Below are positions 16,860 through 23,974 of a stretch of DNA of 23,994 nucleotides, piece after piece. The position numbers and the translations under genes were made by a program. Within the stretch, counting starts at the first letter, position 1. Every line of letters begins with the position of its first letter. Source of the DNA: Bacillota bacterium (GTDB lineage: Bacteria; Bacillota; Clostridia; Christensenellales; Aristaeellaceae); the NCBI GenBank assembly GCA_023436585.1, contig JAEZIN010000004.1:1-23994 (forward strand), given 5' to 3'. Below the pieces are notes generated by a model, which was not told the origin of the DNA, did no database searches, and saw only the letters and a program-made list of their open reading frames with translations.

Positions 16860-17308
16860 GGGCGCTTTTCGGCGAAAAAATCCGCAAGCAGGGCTGTTGC
16901 TTCCTCCTCCAGAATGCCGCCTACGATCCTCACGCGGTGGTGGAAGGCTGGGTCCTGCGGAATGTCGTATACACTGCCGCAGCAGCCCTGCCGGGGGTCA
17001 TAGGCCGCAAAGATGCATGCATCCACTTGCGCCATGACGATGGCCCCCGCGCACATGGGGCATGGCTCCAACGTCACATACAGGGTGCAGCCTGATAGCC
17101 TGCGCGAGGAGAGAACGCTGGCGGCCTCCCGGATCGCCAGTACTTCCGCGTGGGCGGTAGGGTCCGGAGAGGACTCCCGCCGGTTGTGGCAGGCGGCAAT
17201 CACCTTGCCTTCATGCACAATAACCGCGCCTACCGGCACCTCGCCGACATTTGATGCTTCTCTGGCCTCATCAAGCGCCAAACGCATGTATGTTTCATGT
17301 TGGAACAA
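16856..17308 (-). CDS. tadA: tRNA-specific adenosine deaminase TadA
   Basis: A 150-residue zinc-dependent deaminase that makes inosine at the wobble position of tRNA-Arg. The zinc site is HAE (53-55) plus PCPMC (82-86), with Glu55 as the proton shuttle. The flanking residues (HNRRESSPDPTAHAEVLAIR, TLEPCPMCAGAI) fit TadA better than cytidine or guanine deaminases. Start: TTG at 17308, seven bases behind a GGGGGG run. It yields FQHETYMRLALDEA, the normal TadA N-terminus; the later ATG (residue 8) would cut off helix 1. It is convergent with hisC (four-base stop overlap) and divergent from the nitroreductase gene. Confidence 0.95.
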   Translation of the reverse strand: MFQHETYMRLALDEAREASNVGEVPVGAVIVHEGKVIAACHNRRESSPDPTAHAEVLAIREAASVLSSRRLSGCTLYVTLEPCPMCAGAIVMAQVDACIFAAYDPRQGCCGSVYDIPQDPAFHHRVRIVGGILEEEATALLADFFAEKRP

Positions 17309-17335
17309 GGGTCATCCCCCCTTTAATGTAAAGGT

Positions 17336-17364
17336 ATCATATCATGACAGGAAGACAGCGGCAA
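17336..17364 (-). promoter_or_regulatory. Promoter of tadA
   Basis: On the minus strand: -35 TTGCCG (17364-17359), 17 bases, -10 TATGAT (17341-17336), then the G-rich ribosome binding site and the TTG start. The -35 box lies just upstream of the nitroreductase ribosome binding site on the other strand. Confidence 0.65.
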
Positions 17365-17375
17365 GGAGGTTTTCC

Positions 17376-17936
17376 ATGACCAATCCCGTACTGCAGGCCA
17401 TTGATCAGCGGCGCAGCATCCGCGCATACACCGAAGAGCAGATTTCCAAGGAGCAATTGGATATTCTGCTGTCAGCCGCGCTGGCGTCCCCCAGCGCCCG
17501 CAACAGCCAGCCCTGGCATTTTACCGTGGTACAAAGGCAGGAGTTGATTGAGAGGATCAACCGGGCGGCGGTGGAGCAAATGAAGATAGGGGCGGACGAA
17601 GCGACGTTGGCCCGGGTGAGCGCTCCGGGATTTACCATCTTCCACCATGCGCCCACGGTGATCTTTCTATCCGCCAATTCCGAAGGCCGCTACGCCATTG
17701 TGGATTGCGGCATCGCGGTTCAAAATATCGCTTTGGCCGCCCACAGCATCGGCCTTGGCAGCGTGATCCTTGGCATGCCCAGGTCCGCTTTTGAGGGAGC
17801 GGAAAAGGAAGCGCTGGAAAAGGAGCTGAATTTCCCCAAAGGCGCTTCCTTTCAAATTGCCATAGCGGTGGGGCACCCCGCCGCCGGGAAGGAAAAGCAC
17901 CCGGTGGAGGAAGGGAAGATCACCATCCTTGACTGA
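17376..17936 (+). CDS. Nitroreductase-family FMN oxidoreductase
   Basis: A 186-residue protein of the nitroreductase superfamily: homodimeric FMN enzymes that use NAD(P)H to reduce nitroaromatics, quinones or enoate-like substrates. Signature features are the N-terminal RRSIRAYTEEQIS (12-24), which binds FMN phosphate, the ASPSARNSQPWHF segment (37-49), and AIVDCGIAVQNIALAAHSIGLGSV (about 109-132). There is no ferredoxin domain or signal peptide, so it is cytoplasmic. Start: the ATG at 17376 has AAGGAGG at 17363-17369; the longer open frame upstream lies antisense to tadA and is discarded. The natural substrate cannot be read. A strong terminator separates it from the encapsulin genes. Confidence 0.9.
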   Translation: MTNPVLQAIDQRRSIRAYTEEQISKEQLDILLSAALASPSARNSQPWHFTVVQRQELIERINRAAVEQMKIGADEATLARVSAPGFTIFHHAPTVIFLSANSEGRYAIVDCGIAVQNIALAAHSIGLGSVILGMPRSAFEGAEKEALEKELNFPKGASFQIAIAVGHPAAGKEKHPVEEGKITILD

Positions 17937-17976
17937 TATGTGTGATTGCCAAATAGAAATGGCGCGAGCACCAAAG

Positions 17977-18011
17977 AAAGCCCCGCAGTAAGATAAATGC
18001 GGGGCTTTCGC
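17977..18011 (+). terminator. Terminator behind the nitroreductase gene
   Basis: A perfect 11-base stem (AAAGCCCCGCA, 17977-17987, with 17998-18008) closes a 10-base A-rich loop. It runs into TTTCG only, but the AAA/TTT flanks are typical and would allow action in both directions. Confidence 0.8.
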
Positions 18012-18145
18012 ACCATAATTGGATGATTCATACGTGTTCCGTAAAAAATATGCCTGTAAATTGTTTCAGCAGGAAGGAATTTGGCCATATTGAATGAGAA
18101 AATAAATGTAGGAAATCCAATCAAACTGATGCGGAGAGTGAGAGC

Positions 18146-18520
18146 ATGCCAAATTTTGCAAATCCCTTTCAGGGAAACATCCCGCGGAAACTGACAAAGC
18201 AGGAGCTTATTCAAGCCATCCGGCTTGACATTGCCGGCGAGCTGGAGGCGATCTATCTCTACGACGCGCATGTGCAGGCTACGGACATCGAGTTGGCCAA
18301 GAAAGTGATTGGGGATATCCGTGACGAGGAAAAGGCACATGTGGGCGAACTGATGACGCTCTTGTATGCCCTTGATCCCAAGGAGGCCGAGTTCTTCGCC
18401 TCCGGCAAGGCGGAAGTGCAGGAAATGCTGGAGGAATTGGGCATACCCACCACAGCGGAGGCAGCCGAGCAGGGGGAGAATGGAACAAAAACCACTGTGG
18501 GCAGCCTGCTGGGCAAGTGA
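18146..18520 (+). CDS. Encapsulated ferritin-like protein (EncFtn), encapsulin cargo
   Basis: A 124-residue, two-helix ferritin-like protein. Helix 1 carries GELEAIYLYDAHV and helix 2 carries RDEEKAHVGEL. Glu32, Glu62 and His65 match the ferroxidase residues known for the Rhodospirillum rubrum encapsulated ferritin, and Tyr39 is kept too. Glu31 of that protein is Gly here and Trp38 is Leu. EncFtn forms an annular decamer that oxidises Fe(II) and passes iron into the shell. After a flexible Gly/Glu/Thr-rich linker (about 103-116) the protein ends in TVGSLLGK, the typical cargo-loading peptide. GGAGAG precedes the ATG. The shell gene follows 28 bases later, so the two form one operon. I found no Fur or PerR box and no convincing promoter in 18009-18145. 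Confidence 0.93.
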   Translation: MPNFANPFQGNIPRKLTKQELIQAIRLDIAGELEAIYLYDAHVQATDIELAKKVIGDIRDEEKAHVGELMTLLYALDPKEAEFFASGKAEVQEMLEELGIPTTAEAAEQGENGTKTTVGSLLGK

Positions 18521-18548
18521 GCCATACACTGGGAAGGAGGCTATAAAA

Positions 18549-19364
18549 ATGGACTATCTGGCCAGAGAATCATCCCCTATGGATCCGGGCGTATGGGAGC
18601 AGATTGACACGGCTATCGTAAAGGCGGCCCGCAATGTGCTGACAGGGCGGCGGTTTTTGCAGCTGTTCGGGCCTTTGGGCGCCGGCGTGGGGAGCATATA
18701 TATTGACGACGCAGATACAAAGGATGAAGCGGTGGAAGAAGGCTTCATCACCACGCGGGGCAGGCGCCTTGCGGAAATACCTACCATCTATGAGGATTTC
18801 ACCGTGTTTGCCAAGGATTTGGCCGGCAGCGAGAAATCCGGCTATCCCCTGGACCTAAGCAGGGCCATGGCTGCCGCCCAGGCTTGCGCGCTTAAGGAAG
18901 ATAAATTGATTTTTTTCGGGAAGCAAAGCCTTGGCTATGAAGGCTTGCTGACCGCAGCCGGCGCTGGCAAGCTGAAGAAAAAGGATTGGTCGGTTGGTGA
19001 AAACGCGTTTTCCGATGTGGCAGCCGCCATTGAAACGCTTGTTTCCAATGCCGTATACGGTGCGTATGCGCTGATTGTCAGCCCCAGCCTTTATATGCAG
19101 ATGCAGCGGCTGCAGCCCGGCACGGGCCTGTTGGAGATTGACCGCGTAAGCAAGCTGGTAAACGGCCTTGTCTTCAAGTCGCCGGTTCTTTCCAAGGATC
19201 AGGCTTTGCTCGTGTGTCCGCAGCCCGAGAACATGGACCTGGTGGTCGGTCAGGATCTTGCGGCAGCCTATCTGGAGCAGAAGGACCTCAACCACTCCAT
19301 CCGCGTGTTGGAATCCGTGCTGCTGCGCATCAAGCGGAAGCAGGCGATTGTGGTGCTAGAGTAA
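18549..19364 (+). CDS. Family 1 encapsulin shell protein
   Basis: A 271-residue shell protein with the HK97 phage-capsid fold, of normal family 1 length. Typical segments: the N-terminal helix DYLARESSPMDPGVWEQIDTA, which frames the cargo-peptide groove, ARNVLTGRRFLQLFGPLGAGVG, the E-loop region (about 50-75, with TTRGRRLAEIP), DLSRAMAAAQACALKEDKLIFFG, and the A-domain loop around LQPGTGLLEIDRVSKLVNG. It closes with the strand LRIKRKQAIVVLE. Shells of this size usually have 60 subunits and about 24 nm diameter. AAGGAGG lies eight bases before the ATG. The upstream gene supplies the ferritin-like cargo, so the product should be an iron-storage compartment. No phage genes are near. Confidence 0.97.
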   Translation: MDYLARESSPMDPGVWEQIDTAIVKAARNVLTGRRFLQLFGPLGAGVGSIYIDDADTKDEAVEEGFITTRGRRLAEIPTIYEDFTVFAKDLAGSEKSGYPLDLSRAMAAAQACALKEDKLIFFGKQSLGYEGLLTAAGAGKLKKKDWSVGENAFSDVAAAIETLVSNAVYGAYALIVSPSLYMQMQRLQPGTGLLEIDRVSKLVNGLVFKSPVLSKDQALLVCPQPENMDLVVGQDLAAAYLEQKDLNHSIRVLESVLLRIKRKQAIVVLE

Positions 19365-19383
19365 CGGGAAACCTTCAATGTAA

Positions 19384-19427
19384 ATTGCAAAGGCCCTGCT
19401 CTCGTTTGAAAGCAGGGCCTTTGCAAT
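19384..19427 (+). terminator. Terminator behind the encapsulin gene
   Basis: A perfect 17-base stem (ATTGCAAAGGCCCTGCT, 19384-19400, with 19411-19427) closes a 10-base loop. The T tract is weak (TTTGCAATT, inside the stem), but the position 20 bases behind the stop and the stem strength support termination. Confidence 0.75.
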
Positions 19428-19462
19428 TGCAGACTGTTTTACAGTCGATTTGCGGCGAACAA

Positions 19463-19596
19463 TTCAAGGCTTCCCCTGGAGGGGAAGCTGTCGACGAAGT
19501 CGACTGATGAGGTATTAGCAGCTGAACAGATATCCAGGGCAATACACCTCATCCGGCGCTGCGCGCCACCTTCCCCTCAGAGGGGAAGGCTTCAAG
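19463..19596. repeat. MITE-like inverted repeat of about 130 bases
   Basis: Two ends in inverted orientation: TTCAAGGCTTCCCC at the left and GGGGAAGGCTTCAAGG at the right; then TGATGAGGT (19505-19513) faces ACCTCATC (19546-19553). Each arm holds two small hairpins: CTTCCCC/GGGGAAG and GTCGAC-GAA-GTCGAC on the left, GGCGC-TGC-GCGCC and CCTTCCCCT/AGGGGAAGG on the right. The centre (19514-19545) is unique. There is no coding capacity. I recall similar GGGGAAGCTGTC...GATGAGGTG words from other Clostridial intergenic regions, so it is likely a non-autonomous repeat. The rest of the 354-base gap before the next gene holds the encapsulin terminator, a 12-base palindrome (19631-19642) and a weak hairpin. 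Confidence 0.7.
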
Positions 19597-19688
19597 GGGG
19601 GAACTAACTTGCATTAACATCCTATAGTGTGATGCATGCATCATGGATATCTCTGGACAGAACCATACCATTTTTCTGAGGATGCAAC

Positions 19689-19713
19689 TCAAAAAATGGC
19701 CATCATTTTTTGA
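19689..19713 (-). terminator. Weak terminator-like hairpin behind the DapB-like gene
   Basis: TCAAAAAATG (19689-19698) pairs with CATTTTTTGA (19704-19713) around GCCAT. It lies just behind the stop codon of the minus-strand gene. The stem is AT-rich, so it may end transcription only weakly. Confidence 0.45.
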
Positions 19714-19718
19714 TCATC

Positions 19719-20843
19719 CTATTGATACTGTCCGAACCCGCTGGGCGGGGCATAGACCGGTTCGGGCCTTAATTTGCTGCCCATGAGGTTTTCCCAGTTG
19801 TTGACCATCATGTGCATGGGGTAGGAGAGGAAGGATGCGTAGGGCAGCTTTTCCATGGTGATGTAGCCCGGCGGGGCATTGATCACATCCGGGATGCGGT
19901 TGACGATGGTGGCGCAGGAATGGGCGACGGTGTCCGGCTTTTGGATGGTGAAGGTAGTATCCGGTGTGCCATAGATCTTCCAGTCGCACATATCGCCCTC
20001 GTCCGGGGCGTACACCTTGCCGATGCATTGCGCCTGCACCACAGGCCCCTGGTGGGTGATGGCCGTAACGACGGCCGACATGCCGATGGCACTGCCCTTG
20101 GGGATGTTCTTTTCCAGGGTGTGGCTGTAGACCTCCTTGTCCGCAAAGACAGGAACAGCCTTTTGCTTCATGGAGGCGATGGTCCAGCCCAGCTTGGCGC
20201 ACAGCACCTCGGTGGAGTTCCACACATAGGCGGGCGGCGATTCCTGGCTGGCAACTTCCCGCTCGAATTGCTGGGGGTCCAGCCCCACGCCGTGTGCACG
20301 GGCCAGTGCGATGCCGTAATCCTCCACATTATAGCTGACGGAGCCCTCAATTTGCGATATGCGGTGGACTCCGCCGGCGACGCAGGCCACCATATTCACC
20401 CAGAACACATCCTGCATGCCGGTGCCGTACAGGGTGCAGCCTGTTTTTTTGCAAAGCGCGTCCAGCTGGTTGGTGATACCGGGAGCCGTAGCCCAGGAAT
20501 ACACCGCTTCTTCGCAGGCGGTGATCATGTTAATGCCCCTGATGGCGCATTCGGTCATGGCGGCATGCATGTCCTGCATGAAGCTGTGCATGGTAAGAAT
20601 GGCGATGTGGGGACGGCAGCCATCCAGAATGCCGTTGGCATCCTTGACGATTTTGACGCCGGTTTCAAAGCCAAGCCCCGCGAAATCGCCGATGTCCACA
20701 TCCTCAAGCTCCGGGTCCGCGTCGATAGCGCCTACTACCCGGGCGCCTTTGTCGTACAGGTACTTGATGATGACCTTGGCCATCTTGCCGCAGCCGTACT
20801 GTACGACACGGATATTCTCCAGGGGGTGCCTGCTGGAAATCAT
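19719..20843 (-). CDS. 2,4-diaminopentanoate dehydrogenase-like NAD(P) oxidoreductase
   Basis: A 374-residue protein with an N-terminal dihydrodipicolinate-reductase-like Rossmann domain (VVQYGCGKMAKVIIKYL, about 13-29, then VVGAIDADPE) and a long C-terminal substrate domain. The overall pattern fits the Ord / 2,4-diaminopentanoate dehydrogenase family of anaerobic ornithine breakdown. That pathway needs ornithine aminomutase (OraS/OraE) and OrtAB; none is in the window, so the substrate is uncertain and it may act on another amino acid derivative. Start: the ATG at 20843 is six bases behind AAGGAGGGG; in-frame ATGs further upstream would place this site inside the gene. The gene is divergent from the MBL-LTD gene. 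It is not DapB itself, which is only about 250 residues. Confidence 0.75.
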   Translation of the reverse strand: MISSRHPLENIRVVQYGCGKMAKVIIKYLYDKGARVVGAIDADPELEDVDIGDFAGLGFETGVKIVKDANGILDGCRPHIAILTMHSFMQDMHAAMTECAIRGINMITACEEAVYSWATAPGITNQLDALCKKTGCTLYGTGMQDVFWVNMVACVAGGVHRISQIEGSVSYNVEDYGIALARAHGVGLDPQQFEREVASQESPPAYVWNSTEVLCAKLGWTIASMKQKAVPVFADKEVYSHTLEKNIPKGSAIGMSAVVTAITHQGPVVQAQCIGKVYAPDEGDMCDWKIYGTPDTTFTIQKPDTVAHSCATIVNRIPDVINAPPGYITMEKLPYASFLSYPMHMMVNNWENLMGSKLRPEPVYAPPSGFGQYQ

Positions 20844-20900
20844 ATCAAACCCCTCCTTTTTCATGGGTAGGGTGCGCTCTTTTGGGAAAAACAATACCGT

Positions 20901-20929
20901 TTGCCGTATGGTAATAAAGCTGTTATAAT
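20901..20929 (+). promoter_or_regulatory. Promoter of the MBL-LTD gene
   Basis: -35 TTGCCG (20901-20906), 17 bases, -10 TATAAT (20924-20929). The expected transcript start is about 28 bases before the GTG start codon. Confidence 0.8.
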
Positions 20930-20963
20930 TTTAAGAAGGTATCATCCTCAAGGAGGGGTAGGT

Positions 20964-22175
20964 GTGAGAAACAAAAAAGTGTGGACAATTGTGTTGATCG
21001 CCCTTGCGGCGCTTGCCATAACCATCCCAATGACCGTCCGCCGGGAGACAAATGCCAGGGCGGAACAGGGGGGAGAAGGCGTCAGGCTGTTGGCCGTCAA
21101 TGTGGGAAAGGCGGACAGCCTGCTTGTCTTTATAGAAAACAGGGTTTATCTGATCGATACAGGAACCGTACAGTCCTGGGGTGCGTTGCGGACAGCCCTT
21201 AATGCGTTTCATGTGACGCGCTTGGACGGCGTGTTTTTGACCCATACCGACAAGGATCATATGGGTGGCATGGAGCCGCTCTCCAAAAGCAATATCGAGG
21301 TGGATGCCTGGTACGGCTCCGCCATGTATACGGGCATAAAGCAGGAGAAGCATGCGCTTCCCCTGGCGGCGGCGCTAAGGGGCAAGCAGCCCATATGGCT
21401 CAAGGCGGGGGATTCGGTAAAGGTATCCGATACATCCTCCTTCAAGGTGCTGGGCCCTATTGCGCTGGATGAAGAAAACGAAAACAACAACTCCCTGGTG
21501 ATGAGGCTTCATACGCCCGAGGGCAGCATGCTGTTTACCGGGGATATGGAGCTTTCGGAGGAAAGTGCGCTGATGGCGGCCGGCAGCTTTACGCAAAGCG
21601 ATGTGTTGAAGGTATCGCACCACGGGGAGGATGACGCCACCTCCTCGGCCTTTATTCGGCTTGTGTCCCCGCAGGTGGCAGTGATCTCCACCAACTCCGT
21701 GGAGGAGCCGGATACGCCGAGCCCTTCGGTGCTGTTTTCCTTGAACCGCGCCGGGGCTGTATCCGCTGTGACGCAGGATGCCAAGGGAGGTATTCTGGTG
21801 ACGCTGAAGGGCGGCAGGGCCACCGCGGAGGCCGCGGAATGGCCAACGCCCGGCATCTCCAGCGCCGTGCGGCTTGCCGGGCTGGATGCGGAGCAGGATG
21901 TACTGACCATCACCAACGCCGGATCGGAAACGGTCTCCCTGGCGGGATGGTATGTGTTTTCCGAACGGGGGGAGGATACCTTCTTCTTCCCGGAAGGCGC
22001 AGCGCTGGCGCCCGGGGTGACAGCCAGGCTGGGCTCCCAGAATACGCCGGGTGCCTGCGAATGGCGGTTTGACGATAAAAACGTCTGGCACAACAAAAAA
22101 AAGGACGAAGCCGTCCTGTATGATCCCTATGGAAGACCAGTGGCCCGGATGGATAACGGGCTGACGGAGGAGTAG
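20964..22175 (+). CDS. Membrane-anchored or secreted MBL-fold protein with lamin-tail domain
   Basis: A 403-residue, three-part protein. Residues 4-24 form a signal anchor (KKVWTIVLIALAALAITIP). Residues 40-285 are a metallo-beta-lactamase domain of the ComEC C-terminal type: the metal site is THTDKDHMGG (93-102), FTGD at 191-194 and VSHHGE at 217-222. Residues 300-400 resemble a lamin-tail domain (VLTITNAGSETVSLAGW, then LAPGVTARLG, VWHNKKKDEAVLYDPYGR). MBL-LTD fusions are thought to be extracellular nucleases or phosphodiesterases; no ComEC channel domain is present, so it is not a DNA-uptake permease. Start: GTG at 20964, behind AAGGAGGGG; an upstream in-frame ATG at 20901 lies inside the promoter and is discarded. 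Confidence 0.85.
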   Translation: MRNKKVWTIVLIALAALAITIPMTVRRETNARAEQGGEGVRLLAVNVGKADSLLVFIENRVYLIDTGTVQSWGALRTALNAFHVTRLDGVFLTHTDKDHMGGMEPLSKSNIEVDAWYGSAMYTGIKQEKHALPLAAALRGKQPIWLKAGDSVKVSDTSSFKVLGPIALDEENENNNSLVMRLHTPEGSMLFTGDMELSEESALMAAGSFTQSDVLKVSHHGEDDATSSAFIRLVSPQVAVISTNSVEEPDTPSPSVLFSLNRAGAVSAVTQDAKGGILVTLKGGRATAEAAEWPTPGISSAVRLAGLDAEQDVLTITNAGSETVSLAGWYVFSERGEDTFFFPEGAALAPGVTARLGSQNTPGACEWRFDDKNVWHNKKKDEAVLYDPYGRPVARMDNGLTEE

Positions 22176-22260
22176 GGCAATATCGAATTACGGGTTTAGC
22201 CGCAATGTATGCGGCCTCTCCTGTATCATCAACAGAGTCAGGCAAGCTTTTGGGGATGCA

Positions 22261-22283
22261 TTGAAGGGGTGTAACCCCTTCAA
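22261..22283. repeat. Hairpin in the MBL-LTD/spoIVA gap
   Basis: TTGAAGGGG (22261-22269) pairs perfectly with CCCCTTCAA (22275-22283) around TGTAA. It has no T tract. It is the first of several stem-loops in this 282-base convergent gap, which holds no gene that I can see. Confidence 0.6.
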
Positions 22284-22285
22284 TT

Positions 22286-22417
22286 GAAATCGTGTCGCCC
22301 GGCTTCGCCGGGTGCGCGGGTGTTTGCGAAGCAAACATTCCTTACACGATTTCCTGGCCGTGAGCTAACGCCGTTCAGGCATAGCTCTGAACGGCGTTAG
22401 CTCACAAGGAAATCGTG
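22286..22417. repeat. Composite stem-loop element with three copies of a nine-base arm
   Basis: The word GAAATCGTG occurs at 22286-22294, inverted as CACGATTTC at 22345-22353, and direct again at 22409-22417. Between copies one and two are two hairpins with three-base loops: CCCGGC-TTC-GCCGGG (22298-22312) and TGTTTGC-GAA-GCAAACA (22321-22337). Between copies two and three is a perfect 19-base stem (GTGAGCTAACGCCGTTCAG, 22360-22378, with 22387-22405) and an 8-base loop. The middle arm can pair with either outer arm, so two alternative folds are possible. Confidence 0.75.
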
Positions 22418-22420
22418 CAA

Positions 22421-22460
22421 TAAAAATATTCGCGCCGACTAATCGGCGCGAATATTTTTA
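22421..22460. terminator. Bidirectional terminator containing the spoIVA stop codon
   Basis: A perfect 18-base stem (22421-22438 with 22443-22460) closes a CTAA loop; both ends are T/A-rich (TAAAAATATT...AATATTTTTA), so it can end transcription from either side. The spoIVA TAA (22458-22460) is the outer end of the stem. Confidence 0.88.
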
Positions 22461-23945
22461 CAGCAGTATGCAGATCATTCCGCCCGAGCCTTCGTTGATG
22501 ATGCGTGTGAGCGTCTCCTGTACCTTCTCCCTGGCGTCGGAGGGCATCCGCATCAGCTTGTTGGAAAGCCCTTCCCTGACCAGGTCGTGGAGGCTCTTGC
22601 CGAAGAAGTCTGTGCTCCATATCCGCTGGGGATCGTTTTCGAACTCATCCATCAGGTAGCGTACCAGCTCTTCCGACTGCTTTTCGGTGCCCACCACCGG
22701 GGAAACCTCCGTTTCGATATCCACGCGGATCAGGTGCAGGGAAGGAGCGTGGGCCTTGAGCTTGACGCCGAAGCGGCTGCCCTGGCGCACAATCTCCGGT
22801 TCCTGCAGCGTCAGTTCGTTCATGGCCGGCGTCACCAGGCCGTAGCCCGTCTCCCGGACGGCTTTCAATGCTTCGGCCACATGGTCGTATTCCGCCTTGG
22901 CGGCCACCAGTTCCTTCATCAGCGACAGCAGATGGGCATCGCCCTTGATCTCCGTGCCGCATTCCTCGCCAAGGATGCGGTTGAACAATCCCTCCGCCAA
23001 GGGCAGGTTATAGGTGACGCGCCCCTCGCCCAGCTCCGCGCCGTCGTTTTGCAGGCCGCCGGAATAAGGCGAACCGTCGAAGGCGTGGGCGAACACTTCC
23101 TTGTCCCGCATGCGTTTGAGGTTCTTGCCGCCCTGGCGCACGCCCTCCAGCACGTGGGAGGCCAGCCAGTGGGTGGTATCCAGCGCGTTGAGCCAGGTGG
23201 GCACGGTAAGCCGGATCTCGCGCAGGGGGAACTCGTACAGTATTTTCTCCAGTACGCCCTGTATGTCACTTAGGCCCATCTGCTTCACGTTCAGCAGCAG
23301 CGTGGGTACATCATACTTGAGCTGCAGTGATTTTTGCAGCGCGGCGGCTTCCACCGTTTCGGGGGTGGCGCTGTTCAAGACCAGCACGAAGGGCTTGCCC
23401 AGTGCCTTCAACTCGTTCACCACCCGCTCTTCCGCGTCCACATAAGCGCTGCGGGGAATATCGGTAATGGAGCCGTCGGTGGTGACCACCATGCCGATGG
23501 TGGCATGGTCGTTGATCACCTTGCGGGTGCCGACCTCCGCCGCCTGCTCAAAGGGGATGTCCTGATCGAACCAAGGCGTATGCACCATGCGGGCCGCTTC
23601 GTTTTCCGTGGTGCCCAAAGCGCCTTTCACAAGATAACCCACCGAGTCCACCATGCGTACCTTGACCGGCGTGCTGTCCTGCAAGAAGACTTCCACGGCC
23701 TCCCCCGGTACAAACTTGGGCTGCGTGGTCATAATGGTGCGGCCGGAACCGCCTTGGGGAAGCTCGTCGGCCAGCCGGTCTTTCACCGGCCCGGCAGGCA
23801 TGCGGGGCAGCACCAGTTCCTCCATGAACTGGGAGATGAAGGTGCTCTTCCCGGTGCGTACCGGGCCCACCACGCCGATGTATACATCGCCGCCGGTGCG
23901 CTCTGCAATATCCTGATACAAATTGAACTGCTTTGCAGTATCCAT
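22458..23945 (-). CDS. spoIVA: Stage IV sporulation protein A (spore coat assembly ATPase)
   Basis: A 495-residue protein, close to the 492 of Bacillus subtilis SpoIVA. It is made in the mother cell, binds the forespore membrane through SpoVM, and polymerises after ATP hydrolysis to form the coat basement layer. Visible: the Walker A loop GPVRTGKSTF (27-36), a threonine-rich switch segment GSGRTIMTTQPKFVP (66-80), VRMVDSVGYLV (the Walker-B-like Asp), and the conserved C-terminus GSGGMICILL. Start: the ATG at 23945 with AAGGAGG seven bases upstream, not the in-frame ATG further out. Its presence means the organism belongs to an endospore-forming lineage. It is a single-gene unit ended by the 22421-22460 hairpin. 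Confidence 0.98.
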   Translation of the reverse strand: MDTAKQFNLYQDIAERTGGDVYIGVVGPVRTGKSTFISQFMEELVLPRMPAGPVKDRLADELPQGGSGRTIMTTQPKFVPGEAVEVFLQDSTPVKVRMVDSVGYLVKGALGTTENEAARMVHTPWFDQDIPFEQAAEVGTRKVINDHATIGMVVTTDGSITDIPRSAYVDAEERVVNELKALGKPFVLVLNSATPETVEAAALQKSLQLKYDVPTLLLNVKQMGLSDIQGVLEKILYEFPLREIRLTVPTWLNALDTTHWLASHVLEGVRQGGKNLKRMRDKEVFAHAFDGSPYSGGLQNDGAELGEGRVTYNLPLAEGLFNRILGEECGTEIKGDAHLLSLMKELVAAKAEYDHVAEALKAVRETGYGLVTPAMNELTLQEPEIVRQGSRFGVKLKAHAPSLHLIRVDIETEVSPVVGTEKQSEELVRYLMDEFENDPQRIWSTDFFGKSLHDLVREGLSNKLMRMPSDAREKVQETLTRIINEGSGGMICILL

Positions 23946-23974
23946 GAGTTTCCCTCCTTGCATCCGCTTGATGA

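Noticed and set aside
18549..19364. HK97-fold shell protein as a sign of a prophage
   Set aside because: No portal, terminase, protease or tail genes are near, and the EncFtn cargo gene directly upstream shows it is an encapsulin.
19812..20870. A 352-codon open frame antisense to the DapB-like gene
   Set aside because: Low-complexity His/Gly/Ala composition, no start signal, complete overlap with a well-supported gene.
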